A stretch of DNA of 64,000 bases from Cannabis sativa. Lineage: Eukaryota > Streptophyta > Magnoliopsida > Rosales > Cannabaceae. Every line of letters starts with the position of its first letter. Position 1 is the first letter of the stretch. Location: contig NC_083604.1 of NCBI RefSeq assembly GCF_029168945.1, positions 65,736,211 through 65,800,210 of the forward strand, written 5' to 3'. This document shows, one piece after another, positions 35,836 to 46,383 of this stretch. The translations under genes and the position numbers were made by a program. The notes under the pieces were generated by a model that was given only the letters and a program-made list of their open reading frames with translations, was not told where the DNA came from and did not search any database.

Positions 35836-38800
35836 CTACATCACTTCTTGCTTCGATTCTCTTGCCCACTCCAATACATGTTTATTTGCTTTTTGTGCCT
35901 GCATGCATGTTTCATCCAAAATTAGAAGAAGTTGTTCTATTGATAACTTTGAAATTGAAATTCAAAAGGAAAATTATGAATTTAGATGATGCCATGTACC
36001 TCTTTCTCCCAATCACATCGAATGGTAATGATGGCCAATATTAAGGTCTGAACTGCTGTCCCTCCAAATATCATGCCAGCCCAAATCCCCTGTTAATTGT
36101 GTTTTTTCATATTTTGTATATAGGAAATATTAGTGTATAAGATAAACAATCTCTTTATTGAATTTCGCATGTTAATAATTTAATATATAACTAAATAATG
36201 TTACTAATTAACTTACCATAACACCTTGGTGGAATCCCCACCCCATCAGAAACCCAAACGGCACTCCAATGAGATAATAACAACCTAAGTTTATGTATGC
36301 CACATACGACTGCCACCCAGATCCCACAGCCACTCCTGGAAATTAATTAAGGAAATTAGTATAACAAAATAATTTAAATTAACTAAACTCAATAAGTTTA
36401 AAAAATAAAAGATTACCAGAGAGAACAGGTTGAACACTGTTGAGAAGAATAGTGAAGGCCAAGAGGAGAGAGAGTTTATTAACAGCTTCAAGGACAGCTT
36501 TGCTTGAAGAGAATATCAAGGCAATTTCATTGTGGAAAATCATAATCAAAACCCAAAAGAAGAGCCCTATTACTATTGATGTCACAACTGATACTATGGT
36601 CGCAAACTTGGCCCCTTTCCCATTTCCAGCTCCGAGCTCATTTGCAACTCTTACTCTGAATTTAATACATAATGTATATATACATTCAAAATAATTAGAA
36701 AATTTGTTCAAACAAAAAAAAAAAAATAGAAAATTGCAAATCAAAGTATTAAAAAAAACCACAGCCTCTCATTTGAAAAAATTAATTTAATCATGATTAT
36801 TAAATGAAATTAATTAAAACATAGGAATTTTTTTCATATTTAGTATTATATTATGTTATAAATTCAAAGCAATTAGAAATTTGAATCAACATAAAAAATT
36901 ATAACCAGTCTCTCCCTGTCAAAAATTAATTTAATGATTCTTAAAATAATTTTATTAATTAAGACACAAGAAGAAGGTTTTTTGTTTTCTGAATAATTAG
37001 TTAATTTATATGGTATTTAATAATTTACACTTGTAAGTATCATAATAATAATAATATTGAGAGAATTTAGGGCAATGTGAAATTTTAAAATATAATAATA
37101 ATGAAATAAATGGAGAAATAATTAAAGAGTGATACGCGTCTCATGGATACGTGTACCGAGTACCGACCACAAAATGATATGAGATGCTAGTTTTTCATAT
37201 TTATATATTGTCTAGTCGAGACACATAAATGTGTAATCAAATTAAAGCAATCGCAAGGGCGCCTATAAAAACAAATCAATATCAGTCCCTACACGTAAGA
37301 TTTTCAACCTTGTACATGTGTATACCGGGTTCGTTTGGAAATTAGTATTAAGTTGTATTATATTTTATTAAATTAAATTTGATTATATATTATATTTTTT
37401 ATATAATATTATGTTAAATTTTAATTTATAATAAAATATTATATATTTAAATTTTTATAAAAATTAATACCGTATATACGCGTTCTAAACGAACTTGTAT
37501 AAACATGTACGAGGTTAAAAATCTATACACAACTCTCTTAAAAAAAAAAAAATAATAAATAAAATATACCTATACACGACTTGTACAACAAGTACACAGT
37601 AGTCAAAATTAATAAAGTATCTAAGATCCGTTTCCAAATTTTCTTGGGAAAAAAATCCATAAGCGGTTGATCCTTGTGATAAAATTTAAATGTATGTTTT
37701 TAAAAATATTTATCATATCTCTCTTATAACGATTTCATTACTATTATCTTTCTTAATTCTTCGCCTCCTCTAAAACCTATACACGAAAAACATAGAGCTT
37801 TGCTAAACAAACCGAACAAAAAGTGTTCACCTGTATTATTAATATTATAGAATATTAAATTATTCGAATAATAATATAGCCAAATTTCTCTCCTTCCATT
37901 TTTGAAAGAATACAAACAACAATGAGACGACAAAGTATGTATGATGAAGTCAAAATAGGGCTTCCTCTATGTTTATTTTCCTAGTCATACGAAAAGGATT
38001 GGACAAATCATACAAAGACAATGCATGTTCTTTTTGGGTTTATTTTAACTAAAACTTTCATTTAATATATTTATTATTATTTGGAAGACTGACTTGTACA
38101 AGTATTGTACTAAGTCATAGTAAGGCCCCACCACAGTTAATTAATATTACAACCTTCTATAGTTCTGTCTGTATATGCTGAAGTAATATATTTTTATTTT
38201 AATTTTTATGGTGGTGTTTAGTGTAGTTAAAATAATTTTTTATTAAAGCTTAATTTAAAAAATATAAATAGTTTATACATAGTGCTGTAAATAATTTTAA
38301 TTTTTTTTAACAGAAATAGTAAACTAGAATATTATAAAATCTGTATGTGGTAACTACAATAAATATTACCTTATAAAAAATAAAAATAATCCAATATATA
38401 TTTTTGAAGTCAAAGATGTTGAACATAGCACACCTTTTAGAACTGTTTTTGCCTTATAATTATAAATATAATCAAGCCAAGAAATCAATGAATAAACGGA
38501 CAAAACTATGTGATGTGCATGTATATGTATTGCTGATTAATTATGAATTAGATACACGAACAATTAAATTCATAAAAAAAAAAAGATACACAAACAATTA
38601 CAATATATAGGCTGTCTCTATTCTCCACAGAACAAAATTAGTAATCAATTAGAAACACGACCTCAAAAATAGACTTATATATAGGACAACTACGAGTAAT
38701 GCCACAAATTTTTTGTATGCACGACCTCAAAATAGAATTAAAAAATATTATATTCCAAGAGAAGAGAACAATATAGCTGTATAAAATTAAAAGAGTGACC

Positions 38801-39514
38801 ACTTAATTATGGACAAGTGTCCTTCTACACATTTTTTTCTTTTTTTTTTTTTTTTGAGAGAGAGTCTTTCTACACATTTTAAATTAATTGAATTTGTCAT
38901 TTTTCTGAAAACAAAAGCAAAACTAATCAATCATAGTAGCAACTAGAATTTAGTGCATGGAATGGTATATATTCCGATATTGATGGAAATAAATATATGA
39001 GTTAATATTTCTGTGTGAGTGTTTATGGTTAGTGATTGCCGACCTATCTAGGTAGAGAATTTGAGAGGGAAAGCTTAACATATTTGAACCACGAGTTTTG
39101 GGATTTAATATATTATTGATGATGAGAAAGCAGGACCATATATATCATTAATACATGAGAAATTGATTATGTATGCAATGACGTGAGAAAAAAGTACCAG
39201 CTATGGTTACTAATAGTAATCCCTACACGTATATGTTGTTGTGGTAGGCAACAAATCTAGACTACTTACTGTCATATCTATCGTAATTAAGAACAATGAA
39301 CCTATTTAACAAGATATATAATTTTCCATTGTTATTAAACGGTGTTCAACATATCTTTTTATATATGTATATAATAGTTATTAATTAGAATATAAACTTG
39401 GTGTTAAACGAAACCAATATCAATATTAATGGTTGATCCAAAATGAATTGTCACAAATTTATTAAATTTGCTCAGCTCTCAAATTAATAATAACTATTGA
39501 AGTTAACAATTGGC

Positions 39515-39554
<40 letters not shown>

Positions 39555-42500
39555 TGAGAGAGAAACATATATATATTACACCACTACTAATAATTACTCA
39601 TTTAATTTCATTTAATAAAAAAACACTTATTTTTTTTATATAAATTTCAATCACACCTAACACTATAATCCAAATACATTCAGGTAGTAAATTCAGTAGT
39701 AGATCCAATGAAGGATAAGGCGGGGCTTTGCCGGTCTATGTTCATTTTGGTTTTCTTTTATTAATGTATAAAAAAAAATAATTAAAATAAAAATTAATTA
39801 TGTAAAAGAGAATAAATTCTCTAAATAAATATACATAGTTACATTTGTATATTGTATTGTTAATGTTTTATTTCACCACAAGAATAAAATTTTGAGTCAG
39901 TAGTAATGGTAATGAAATAAAAATAGTATTAGAAATTAATTACAATATTTAGTTTATAATTAAAATTATTGTATTTAGTTTGGTATAAAAATGTATTGTA
40001 ATGACGGAATATTCCAATTTTTAAGTGAATGGATCAATCTTCAATAATAAAAAAAATTATACTTTGGGAGTATTATTTCTGATTGTAAGATGTTGTTAAA
40101 TGACTTGGGAGATGTTTATGTCAATTTTATTAGACGTTCTGCAAATAGTGTTGCTCATTTCTTAGCTCGAGCATCCTATTTAGTTGTTGATCGTATTATC
40201 AGGAGTAGGGATGTTACTTCAGATTTTAATCATATAATTACTATGGATTGCAATTAATAAAGATGATGAATTTTTTTTTTTAAAAAAAAAAAGTATATAT
40301 ATATTCCTATTACTTATATATAATTTTTTTTTTTTTTTGACAATGAACCTTATTACTTATATTTTTATAATTATGGAATATCTAAAATAATTAGTACATT
40401 ATTTTCTTTTTCTTTTTAACTTTTATAATCATTAGATGATATTTTTATTTTTCTTTTAGTTAAAACAGGGAATCATTTTTATAATTGTTGCTCTAATTAT
40501 ACTTTCCACTTTAGTTAATATTTGATTATTTTAATAAAATTTAATAATTTGAATTTATCAACTATAAATTAATTTTATAAAATAATAAAAAAATGATAGT
40601 ATTTTTGAATAAAATACTATTAAAAAAAATTAACAAAAGAAATAAGGAACTATGTAGAGAGCTCTTTATTTTTTTTTCCATTATAGAGTTTTTTTTTTTG
40701 CATAATTAGAACTTATTTTTTCAAGTTCCCTCTCTATTTTAAATAAATATTATATTTAAAGAACATATAGAGATGCTCTTACAATGTAATAATAAGAATT
40801 TAATAGTTTAGTAATTCTATTATAACATAATAAATTCGTTTTCTTTTAAAAACGTTTTTGTTCAAAATTAAATTTTTTTTTTTCTTTTTTTATAGAAAAA
40901 ATTAATTGTGTTTGTTAGTAGAGAGATATGATTGAAAGAGTTAGGAGTGGCCGTGGTCAGCATGGATCCCACTTCATTACTTTTCTATGAGCCCACTTAA
41001 TTATTAATATACATCATGCAATATTGAAGAAGTAAAAAACACAAAAAGTCTTTTCAGAAAATTAAAAAAAAAAAACAAAAACAAAAACAAAAACAAAAAC
41101 ATGAAAAGATGAGTTAAAGAAATATATTACCCGGTTCCAGCGAAGAACGCCAAAGGAATCATCATCTCCCACCCATTAATCGTCATGCTGCCATTTCAAA
41201 TAAGACAAAATTCACAAATCCAAATAATAAAGAGTTAGTATACATATAGAAAACGTAACCTCCCAATATTTGAAAGCATATCATAAAATATACCATATAT
41301 ATATTTTGCCTGAAAGTGAAATATTATTTTCAACATTACCAACATGGTAAGTAAGAGAATTCAGTACTGGACAGAATTAATAAAATTAATGTCAATAAGC
41401 TGTCATACCATATCGATAAAGCGTCTAAAGCAATCTCAGCGTTTTTCAAGTTTCCAGTCATCAGTATCAGTATTCTATAATACCAATTTTCCAAGCTGTT
41501 GAATTTTCCAAATTTATACACAATTAAAAAGAATATATATAATTAATAATATCCCAAAATAAAAAATGTAACAAAAAGAGAATTAAAATTACCAGAGCAT
41601 AACCCCAGAAGAAGTAGAGAGTTTGGTAAACTCCCAAAGACCAGAAAAGGCTTCGATTGAGAAACCGGCCCAAGTGGTCGGACAGCCACCGAAGAGTGTA
41701 TAGCCCAAAAGCCCAAAAACCAAAGTCCACCAAGAGAAGTTGATTGTTAAAGCGGTGCCAATAACGCCAAGCTTGAATTGGTACACAAAGAGCCAACTAA
41801 TGAAGATGTGCATAATGAGTGCAGCCAGTGAAACCCAAGCGATAACTCCAGTCTTTAGCTGGCTCTGCAAGAATCTCTGTAAAGGAAATTGGAAAGCGAA
41901 GCTGAAGTGCAGCGGAATCATACACATCGCCGCCACACCTGATAATTCCGCCACGTCGTGAGGCTGTCCTAACACTTCTAAGACAGGTGTGGCGAAGAGG
42001 TAGATTGGGAGTAGTAAAACACAGCATACGGATAACACTATCCACGACCTTTGCATGTACACCCCTAACATATAGTACTTCTTAGCCCCGTAGGCTTGTC
42101 CGCATAGCGTTTCCAAAGCACTAGCCATTCCCAACTGAGAAAAAACAAAACATGATGGATTTATCATCATATGTCAATTATTGAAATTGGAATAAGGGAA
42201 ATTATTAATTTTGAGAATTATTATTATTACGAGTAGGCCGAAGTCGAATCCGACGATGACATTATTAGCGATTGAGATAGCGGCGAGTTCTAGATCGCCG
42301 AGGTGACCGGCGAAGGCTTGGGTGATGACGAGCATAGAGTAAGAGGCGATTCGGCTGAAGATTGCGGGGCCAACTATGTGCCATAGCTTCTTTGATTCAA
42401 TCTTAACTCTACAAGGCAGTGATAGTTCCTCATAATCATCATTGTTGTTATTATCTTGAGTTTTTAGGTCTTCCAATAGTGGAACTTTATTACTCGACAT
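35836..42500 (-). CDS. MATE efflux transporter (DETOXIFICATION 27-like), 8 exons
   Basis: Exons on the minus strand: 42231-42500, 41593-42134, 41409-41495, 41131-41187, 36417-36655, 36217-36335, 36000-36089, 35836-35898. All introns are GT-AG and the phases join to 1467 bp, 488 residues and a TAG stop. The start is ATG 42498-42500; an upstream in-frame ATG at 42545 is less likely. The product is a predicted 12-helix proton- or sodium-driven antiporter that exports secondary metabolites or toxins across the plasma membrane or tonoplast. Landmarks: [20 protein letters not shown] in the first helix, [12 protein letters not shown] (residues 96-107), [12 protein letters not shown] (171-182), [15 protein letters not shown] (from 271), [17 protein letters not shown] (314-330), [17 protein letters not shown] after 399, and a short hydrophilic tail. 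Length and motifs are those of an intact family member. Substrate and exact orthologue cannot be told from sequence. Confidence 0.95.
37298..37525. repeat. Foldback (MITE-like) element
   Basis: The left arm (GATTTTCAACCTTGTACATG, then GTATAC and GTTCGTTTGGAA) is matched imperfectly in reverse by the right arm (TTCTAAACGAAC, GTATAAACATGTACGAGG, TTAAAAATC). The centre is AT-rich. No coding frame or clear target duplication. Confidence 0.55.
38819..38880. repeat. Poly-T stretch between 17-bp direct repeats
   Basis: GTCCTTCTACACATTTT (38819-38835) and GTCTTTCTACACATTTT (38864-38880) flank a T-rich run ending in GAGAGAGA. This looks like a tiny 5'-truncated poly(A) retro-insertion on the minus strand with its target-site duplication. 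Confidence 0.45.
39430..39700. repeat. Segment also present near 57550-57800
   Basis: Shares blocks TTTATTAAATTTG, TCAGCTCTCAAATTAAT, AACACT.ATTTTT and TAAATTTCAATCACAC in the same order with the 57550-57800 region. It is interrupted by a TA microsatellite (39519-39546) and a poly-T run. An unclassified dispersed repeat or a local duplication. Confidence 0.5.
39519..39546 (+). repeat. (TA)n microsatellite
   Basis: About 13 TA units within MATE intron 4. Confidence 0.9.
40063..40290 (+). pseudogene. 3' end of a LINE (RNase H-like C-terminus and tail)
   Basis: The plus-strand frame reads [20 protein letters not shown], then [20 protein letters not shown], and ends at TAA 40255-40257. HxxN-type lines of the form RRSAN.VAH.LAR are characteristic of the RNase H domain at the end of plant LINE ORF2 and related host fragments. 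The T/A run after 40268 fits a degraded tail. It is 5'-truncated, as LINE insertions usually are, and antisense to the MATE transcript. Confidence 0.75.
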
Positions 42501-42700
42501 TTGTTTGTTTGTTTTAACCAAACGCCTTTCAATAATACTCAACACTCGGTACTTTTTGTAAGGACTAAGGAGTGTTAGAAGAGAGAAATGAAATAGCTAT
42601 TACTTGATATAGCAGATGAGATATGTATGTAGGGAGAAATATGAATATGATAATGAGATATATGGCTTCTAATTTATAGGATTTTTATATCTGAATTGTG
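42501..42700 (-). promoter_or_regulatory. MATE core promoter and 5' UTR
   Basis: On the minus strand CTATAAATTA at about 42670-42679 is a good TATA box, placing the transcription start near 42640 and giving a 5' untranslated region of about 140 bases before ATG 42500. Position fits; no experimental support. Confidence 0.45.
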
Positions 42701-43105
42701 TGACGCCACCTATCTAGGAGCCACTAGGCCACTAGTAACAGTACAATTTGTTTATTATTATTTATGATTTGAAGAATAAAAGTCAGGTTTGTGTTCCTTC
42801 TTGATGGAAAAAACAAACTAGTTTTTCTTCTCCATCAAGCAAAACTTACTCTTTTTGTTTGGAACTCAGATTTAAGGTAAGGAAAAAGATAAATATCAAA
42901 GAATTTCAATTTTATTATCTTTGGTTTGGAATATAAGAAAAACAAAAAAAAATATATGGTATGATATTGTCAACTTTGAGCTAAGTTCTCACGAATTTGT
43001 TTTTGGTTACATTTTCAAAATGTCTGATACCAATAAAAATATTGTCCATACTATAATCTTTCCAATTTCTAGCCAGTGTAGAATTTTAGTTGCACACCTC
43101 AATAT
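42701..43105. other. Upstream region of the MATE gene
   Basis: Single-copy-looking AT-rich sequence between the MATE promoter and the split DNA transposon. I see no gene in it. Confidence 0.4.
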
Positions 43106-44096
43106 CTACTAGAAAAAAAAAAGTGTCATTTTTTGTTGTTAAGTATCAAATGGATTTGCCACGTTGTAAAGAAATGTACACGTGGTAAATTTTATTGGTC
43201 CACATAATATTAATAATTTGAATACTAAAAAAATAAATTTAAAAAAAAAATAAAAAAATAATTATTTTTTTATTTTCCTTTCTTCTTTAACTTCTTTCTT
43301 ATTTTTTTCCTTTTTCTTATTCTCTTCTTCCTTCTAAAGGTTGAGGGTCTCATTCTGTAAAACCCTAGCCACCACCAACCCCCATCCTCCTTCCACTTTG
43401 CAGAGCCTTTCCGATCAACTGCCACCATCGATCCTTCATAGCCATAGTCGATGGCCATCAAACTAGATAACACTACACTTGCTGCCATTAAAGCTCCTCC
43501 TCCGTTTTTGCCATTAAGGCTTAAATGACCATTTCGACAAACTCATGGGGTTTCAGGATATGACAAGAGATGAGGAACTTGGGGTTTTGGGAGTCTCTTT
43601 TTTAGGAGATATGACCATGCCTGAACAATGAAAAAGAAGAAAATGGATTAGGGTTTGGTGTTTCAGAAGAAAAAGGGGTTGGGCTGATGAGGAGATATCA
43701 TATGCCTAGACAATATTATTGTCTTGATATATGTGTGTGTTATTGTCTTGAATATATTTAGTCTGACAAGAGAAATGCTCCTACTTAACTAACATTCTTT
43801 GGTTGAATAAGGACTTATTTTTTCTTTCTCTCCTGTGAAGTTTTGAATATCAAGAAATAAGCTTTTGATACTGAGAATTAGTATGGAAGGGTTACAGATT
43901 TGAGCTTTTATTTCTATGATATGTATTGTAATTCTCGTGTATGTTGTTGTAAGGTAGCTTTGTTCAACATTATTACAAAAAATCAATATGTATTGAATAT
44001 ATATGTGTTTATTTTTTGAATTTGATTTGGTTTTTGTTTATTATTATTAATTTTTTTTTTTTTTGGTGATTTGGATTTGAAAACTAAGCTGTTACG
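43106..44096. mobile_element. Left part of a DNA transposon split by family A copy 3
   Basis: Its left end CTACTAGAAAAAAAA...TTGTTAAGTATCAAATGG...TTTGCCACGTTGTA matches in reverse the right end at 56844-57079 (CTACTACTC...CTATTAAGTGCCAAATAA...ATGTCATGCTGTA). ATAT flanks both outer ends. The body has C-rich coding-looking sequence but no recognised protein. Together about 1.2 kb without the insertion. Confidence 0.6.
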
Positions 44097-45957
44097 TGTT
44101 GGAATATGTTTTACCATGATCTAGATTTACTACCATGTATGTTATTTAACATCCTAAATATGAATTTCTAAAACAATGTTAATAAACACATATAAAGTTT
44201 GAGAAACCTTACAGTGGGTGCAGCAGAATAATAATGGCTCCTTCTGCTCAGATCTCTAACCCTTGTATCCTGTCTGTAGCAGAGTATCACCAAGATCTGA
44301 GCCCAAATCTCCTTCTCTTATCTGGATTCTTCACAACCTTACACACTATGATTGAGCATCACTTGATGTGTGTGGGCACTTACTCTATCACTATAGGGTT
44401 TGAAAAATATATATGAAGAGAGAAAGAGAGAAGAGAGGTTCGAATATGGTAGAAGAGATGGCTCAAAATTTGACTGAAGGCTTGAATGTTCATCACCTTT
44501 TGATTTGAGGCCATCACTATCTATTTATAGGTAACCACCTAGGTTTATGTTAGAATTATTTGGCATTAAAATATTGAAAAAATAAATGGAAAAATACCTC
44601 TTAAGTGGCCGGCCATAGGAGTGGGCCCCACTTTGCAATTTTGCTATTTTTTTCAACTATTTATCTTATTTTCCAAAAATGCCATTTTTCCAATTCAACC
44701 ACTTAAATGCCAAAATTATTTATTTAATAATTAAAATTAATTATCAAATAAAATTTCCATTTAATATATTTATTAATTAGACTCCATAAAGTCTCTTAAT
44801 TAATAAATAAGCCTTAGAATCTCTTTTCTTCAAAATTAAGCATTTGCTTAGTGAAAAATTCTTAAACTAGACATAGTCTAATTTTAGAATTATAATTGAT
44901 TAATTAAAATCAATTAACTGAGTCTTACAAGCAGTATGGTCTCAACTAGTATGGGGACCATGGGCCTATACAACCGAGCTTCCAATAAGCAGAACTAGAA
45001 TTTACCAAGTAAATTCTCTAACTTATTAATTCCTTATTGCATCCACCATAGAACTTGGAATTGCACTCTCAGTTATATAGAACGCTCTATATGTTCCACG
45101 ATATAGATATGCTATAAACATTTAACCATCGTTCTAATCCCAATAATCAAAGATCCTCTATAGATGATTAACACCGAGTGGGGATAAATTTACCGTTTCA
45201 CCCCTCAATGTATTTTATCCTTAAAACACTTAGCTTCCTATAAATGATATTTCAGTGAATGAATATAATCACTGAAATAAGAGCTCTTCTATTTATCTCT
45301 CTAAAGCCAAGCTCGAAGGAAATCATCGTTTCACTTCTATGTCCAGATAGAAGTTATAGATTCCATATCTATGTTTAGCGCTCCCACTCAATTGTACTAT
45401 CATGTTCCCAAAATGTACGTATCACCCTGACCAAAAAGTAGGCTTAACTAACAAATCACAGAACATGAAAAGCACTCCTGAGATTGAACCTAAGCATGTC
45501 AGGATTAAGATCTTTTGATCTAAGATCAACCAGTGATATTGACTTAGAAAGATACAACGGTAAGATTACAATATCTTTACCAAGATCAATATCGGTCCCA
45601 GTCCAATGTATACTCCATACATCCAAAACTAGCATACTTTGCCAATGTTCTGAAAAAGAACACAACACTTATTCAAGGTGTAAGTATACTTTATCGCTGA
45701 TTATCACATCGGTGTAAATCCAGTGCACTGATGAATCAGGGACATTATCTTTTGAAGCATATAATCACAATCATATTCCACTATGTTGACATCCCTGTAA
45801 TTGTAAATAACTATATGTTCTGGACTTAACAAATTTTGTACACATTAAACCATAAACATGAAAACTACATGCAAACATAAATGACTTCTAATCTTTTTAT
45901 TGATAACAAATCAGATTATATTGAAATAGATTTTATTTAGGGCATAAAATCCCAACA
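44097..45957 (-). repeat. 3' LTR of family A copy 3
   Basis: 1861 bp, TG...CA. It contains a GGCCGGCCATAGGAGTGGG stretch near 44606 that is deleted from the other LTR. Confidence 0.92.
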
Positions 45958-46383
45958 AACTCCCACTTGCACTAACATATAACAAGTAGTGCATTTCAAT
46001 CCATCTATTGTCTTGATATCTAGATCAAATGTAGTATATTTGACTAAATCCAAAATGACTGGAACTGTAAGTCTGTGGTAAGCTACTGCTTTCTCCACCA
46101 TTACTTCCTTTGTGTTCATAATACATACTGCAACATCATTTTCTATATGCATTACTCGTCTAGGAATACTGAATTCTTTACTGCTTATTAAGTGCATCTG
46201 AATAAACAGAAGACATATCTCTAATTCTATCTGAAATTGGAATAGAGATAACACAGTATAGAACTTTCTTCAGTTGAATAACCTTTCCAATGTTTTTCGA
46301 AACAACAAAGTTATTTATCTTCACTAATGGAGCTTAAATTATTATAAATGGGTTTTTACATCCTTCTAGAATAATTCATCCAC
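45958..46383 (-). pseudogene. RNase H-side pol relic and purine tract, copy 3
   Basis: On the minus strand the tract AAGTGGGAGTT precedes the LTR. The sequence beside it corresponds to the 3' end of pol in copy 2, with no open frame. The 105-codon frame at 45937-46254 is not recognisable as a protein. Confidence 0.55.

Larger units (their letters stand above)
36656..41130 (-). other. Large intron 4 of the MATE gene
   Basis: 4475-bp AT-rich intron (donor GTAATATATT, acceptor AAATTCAG); the other six introns are 81-221 bp. It holds a foldback element (37298-37525), a poly-T insertion (38819-38880), a segment also found near 57550-57800, a TA repeat and a LINE 3' end (40063-40290). No other coding sequence is seen. 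Confidence 0.85.

Noticed and set aside
41797..42045. Alternative frames overlapping MATE exon 2
   Set aside because: Shadows of the real exon; the spliced gene explains this sequence fully.
43270..43488. 72-codon minus-strand frame with basic end (RKKRIRKRKK)
   Set aside because: The basic run is translated from T-rich low-complexity sequence, and the frame ends inside the split transposon without homology I can name.
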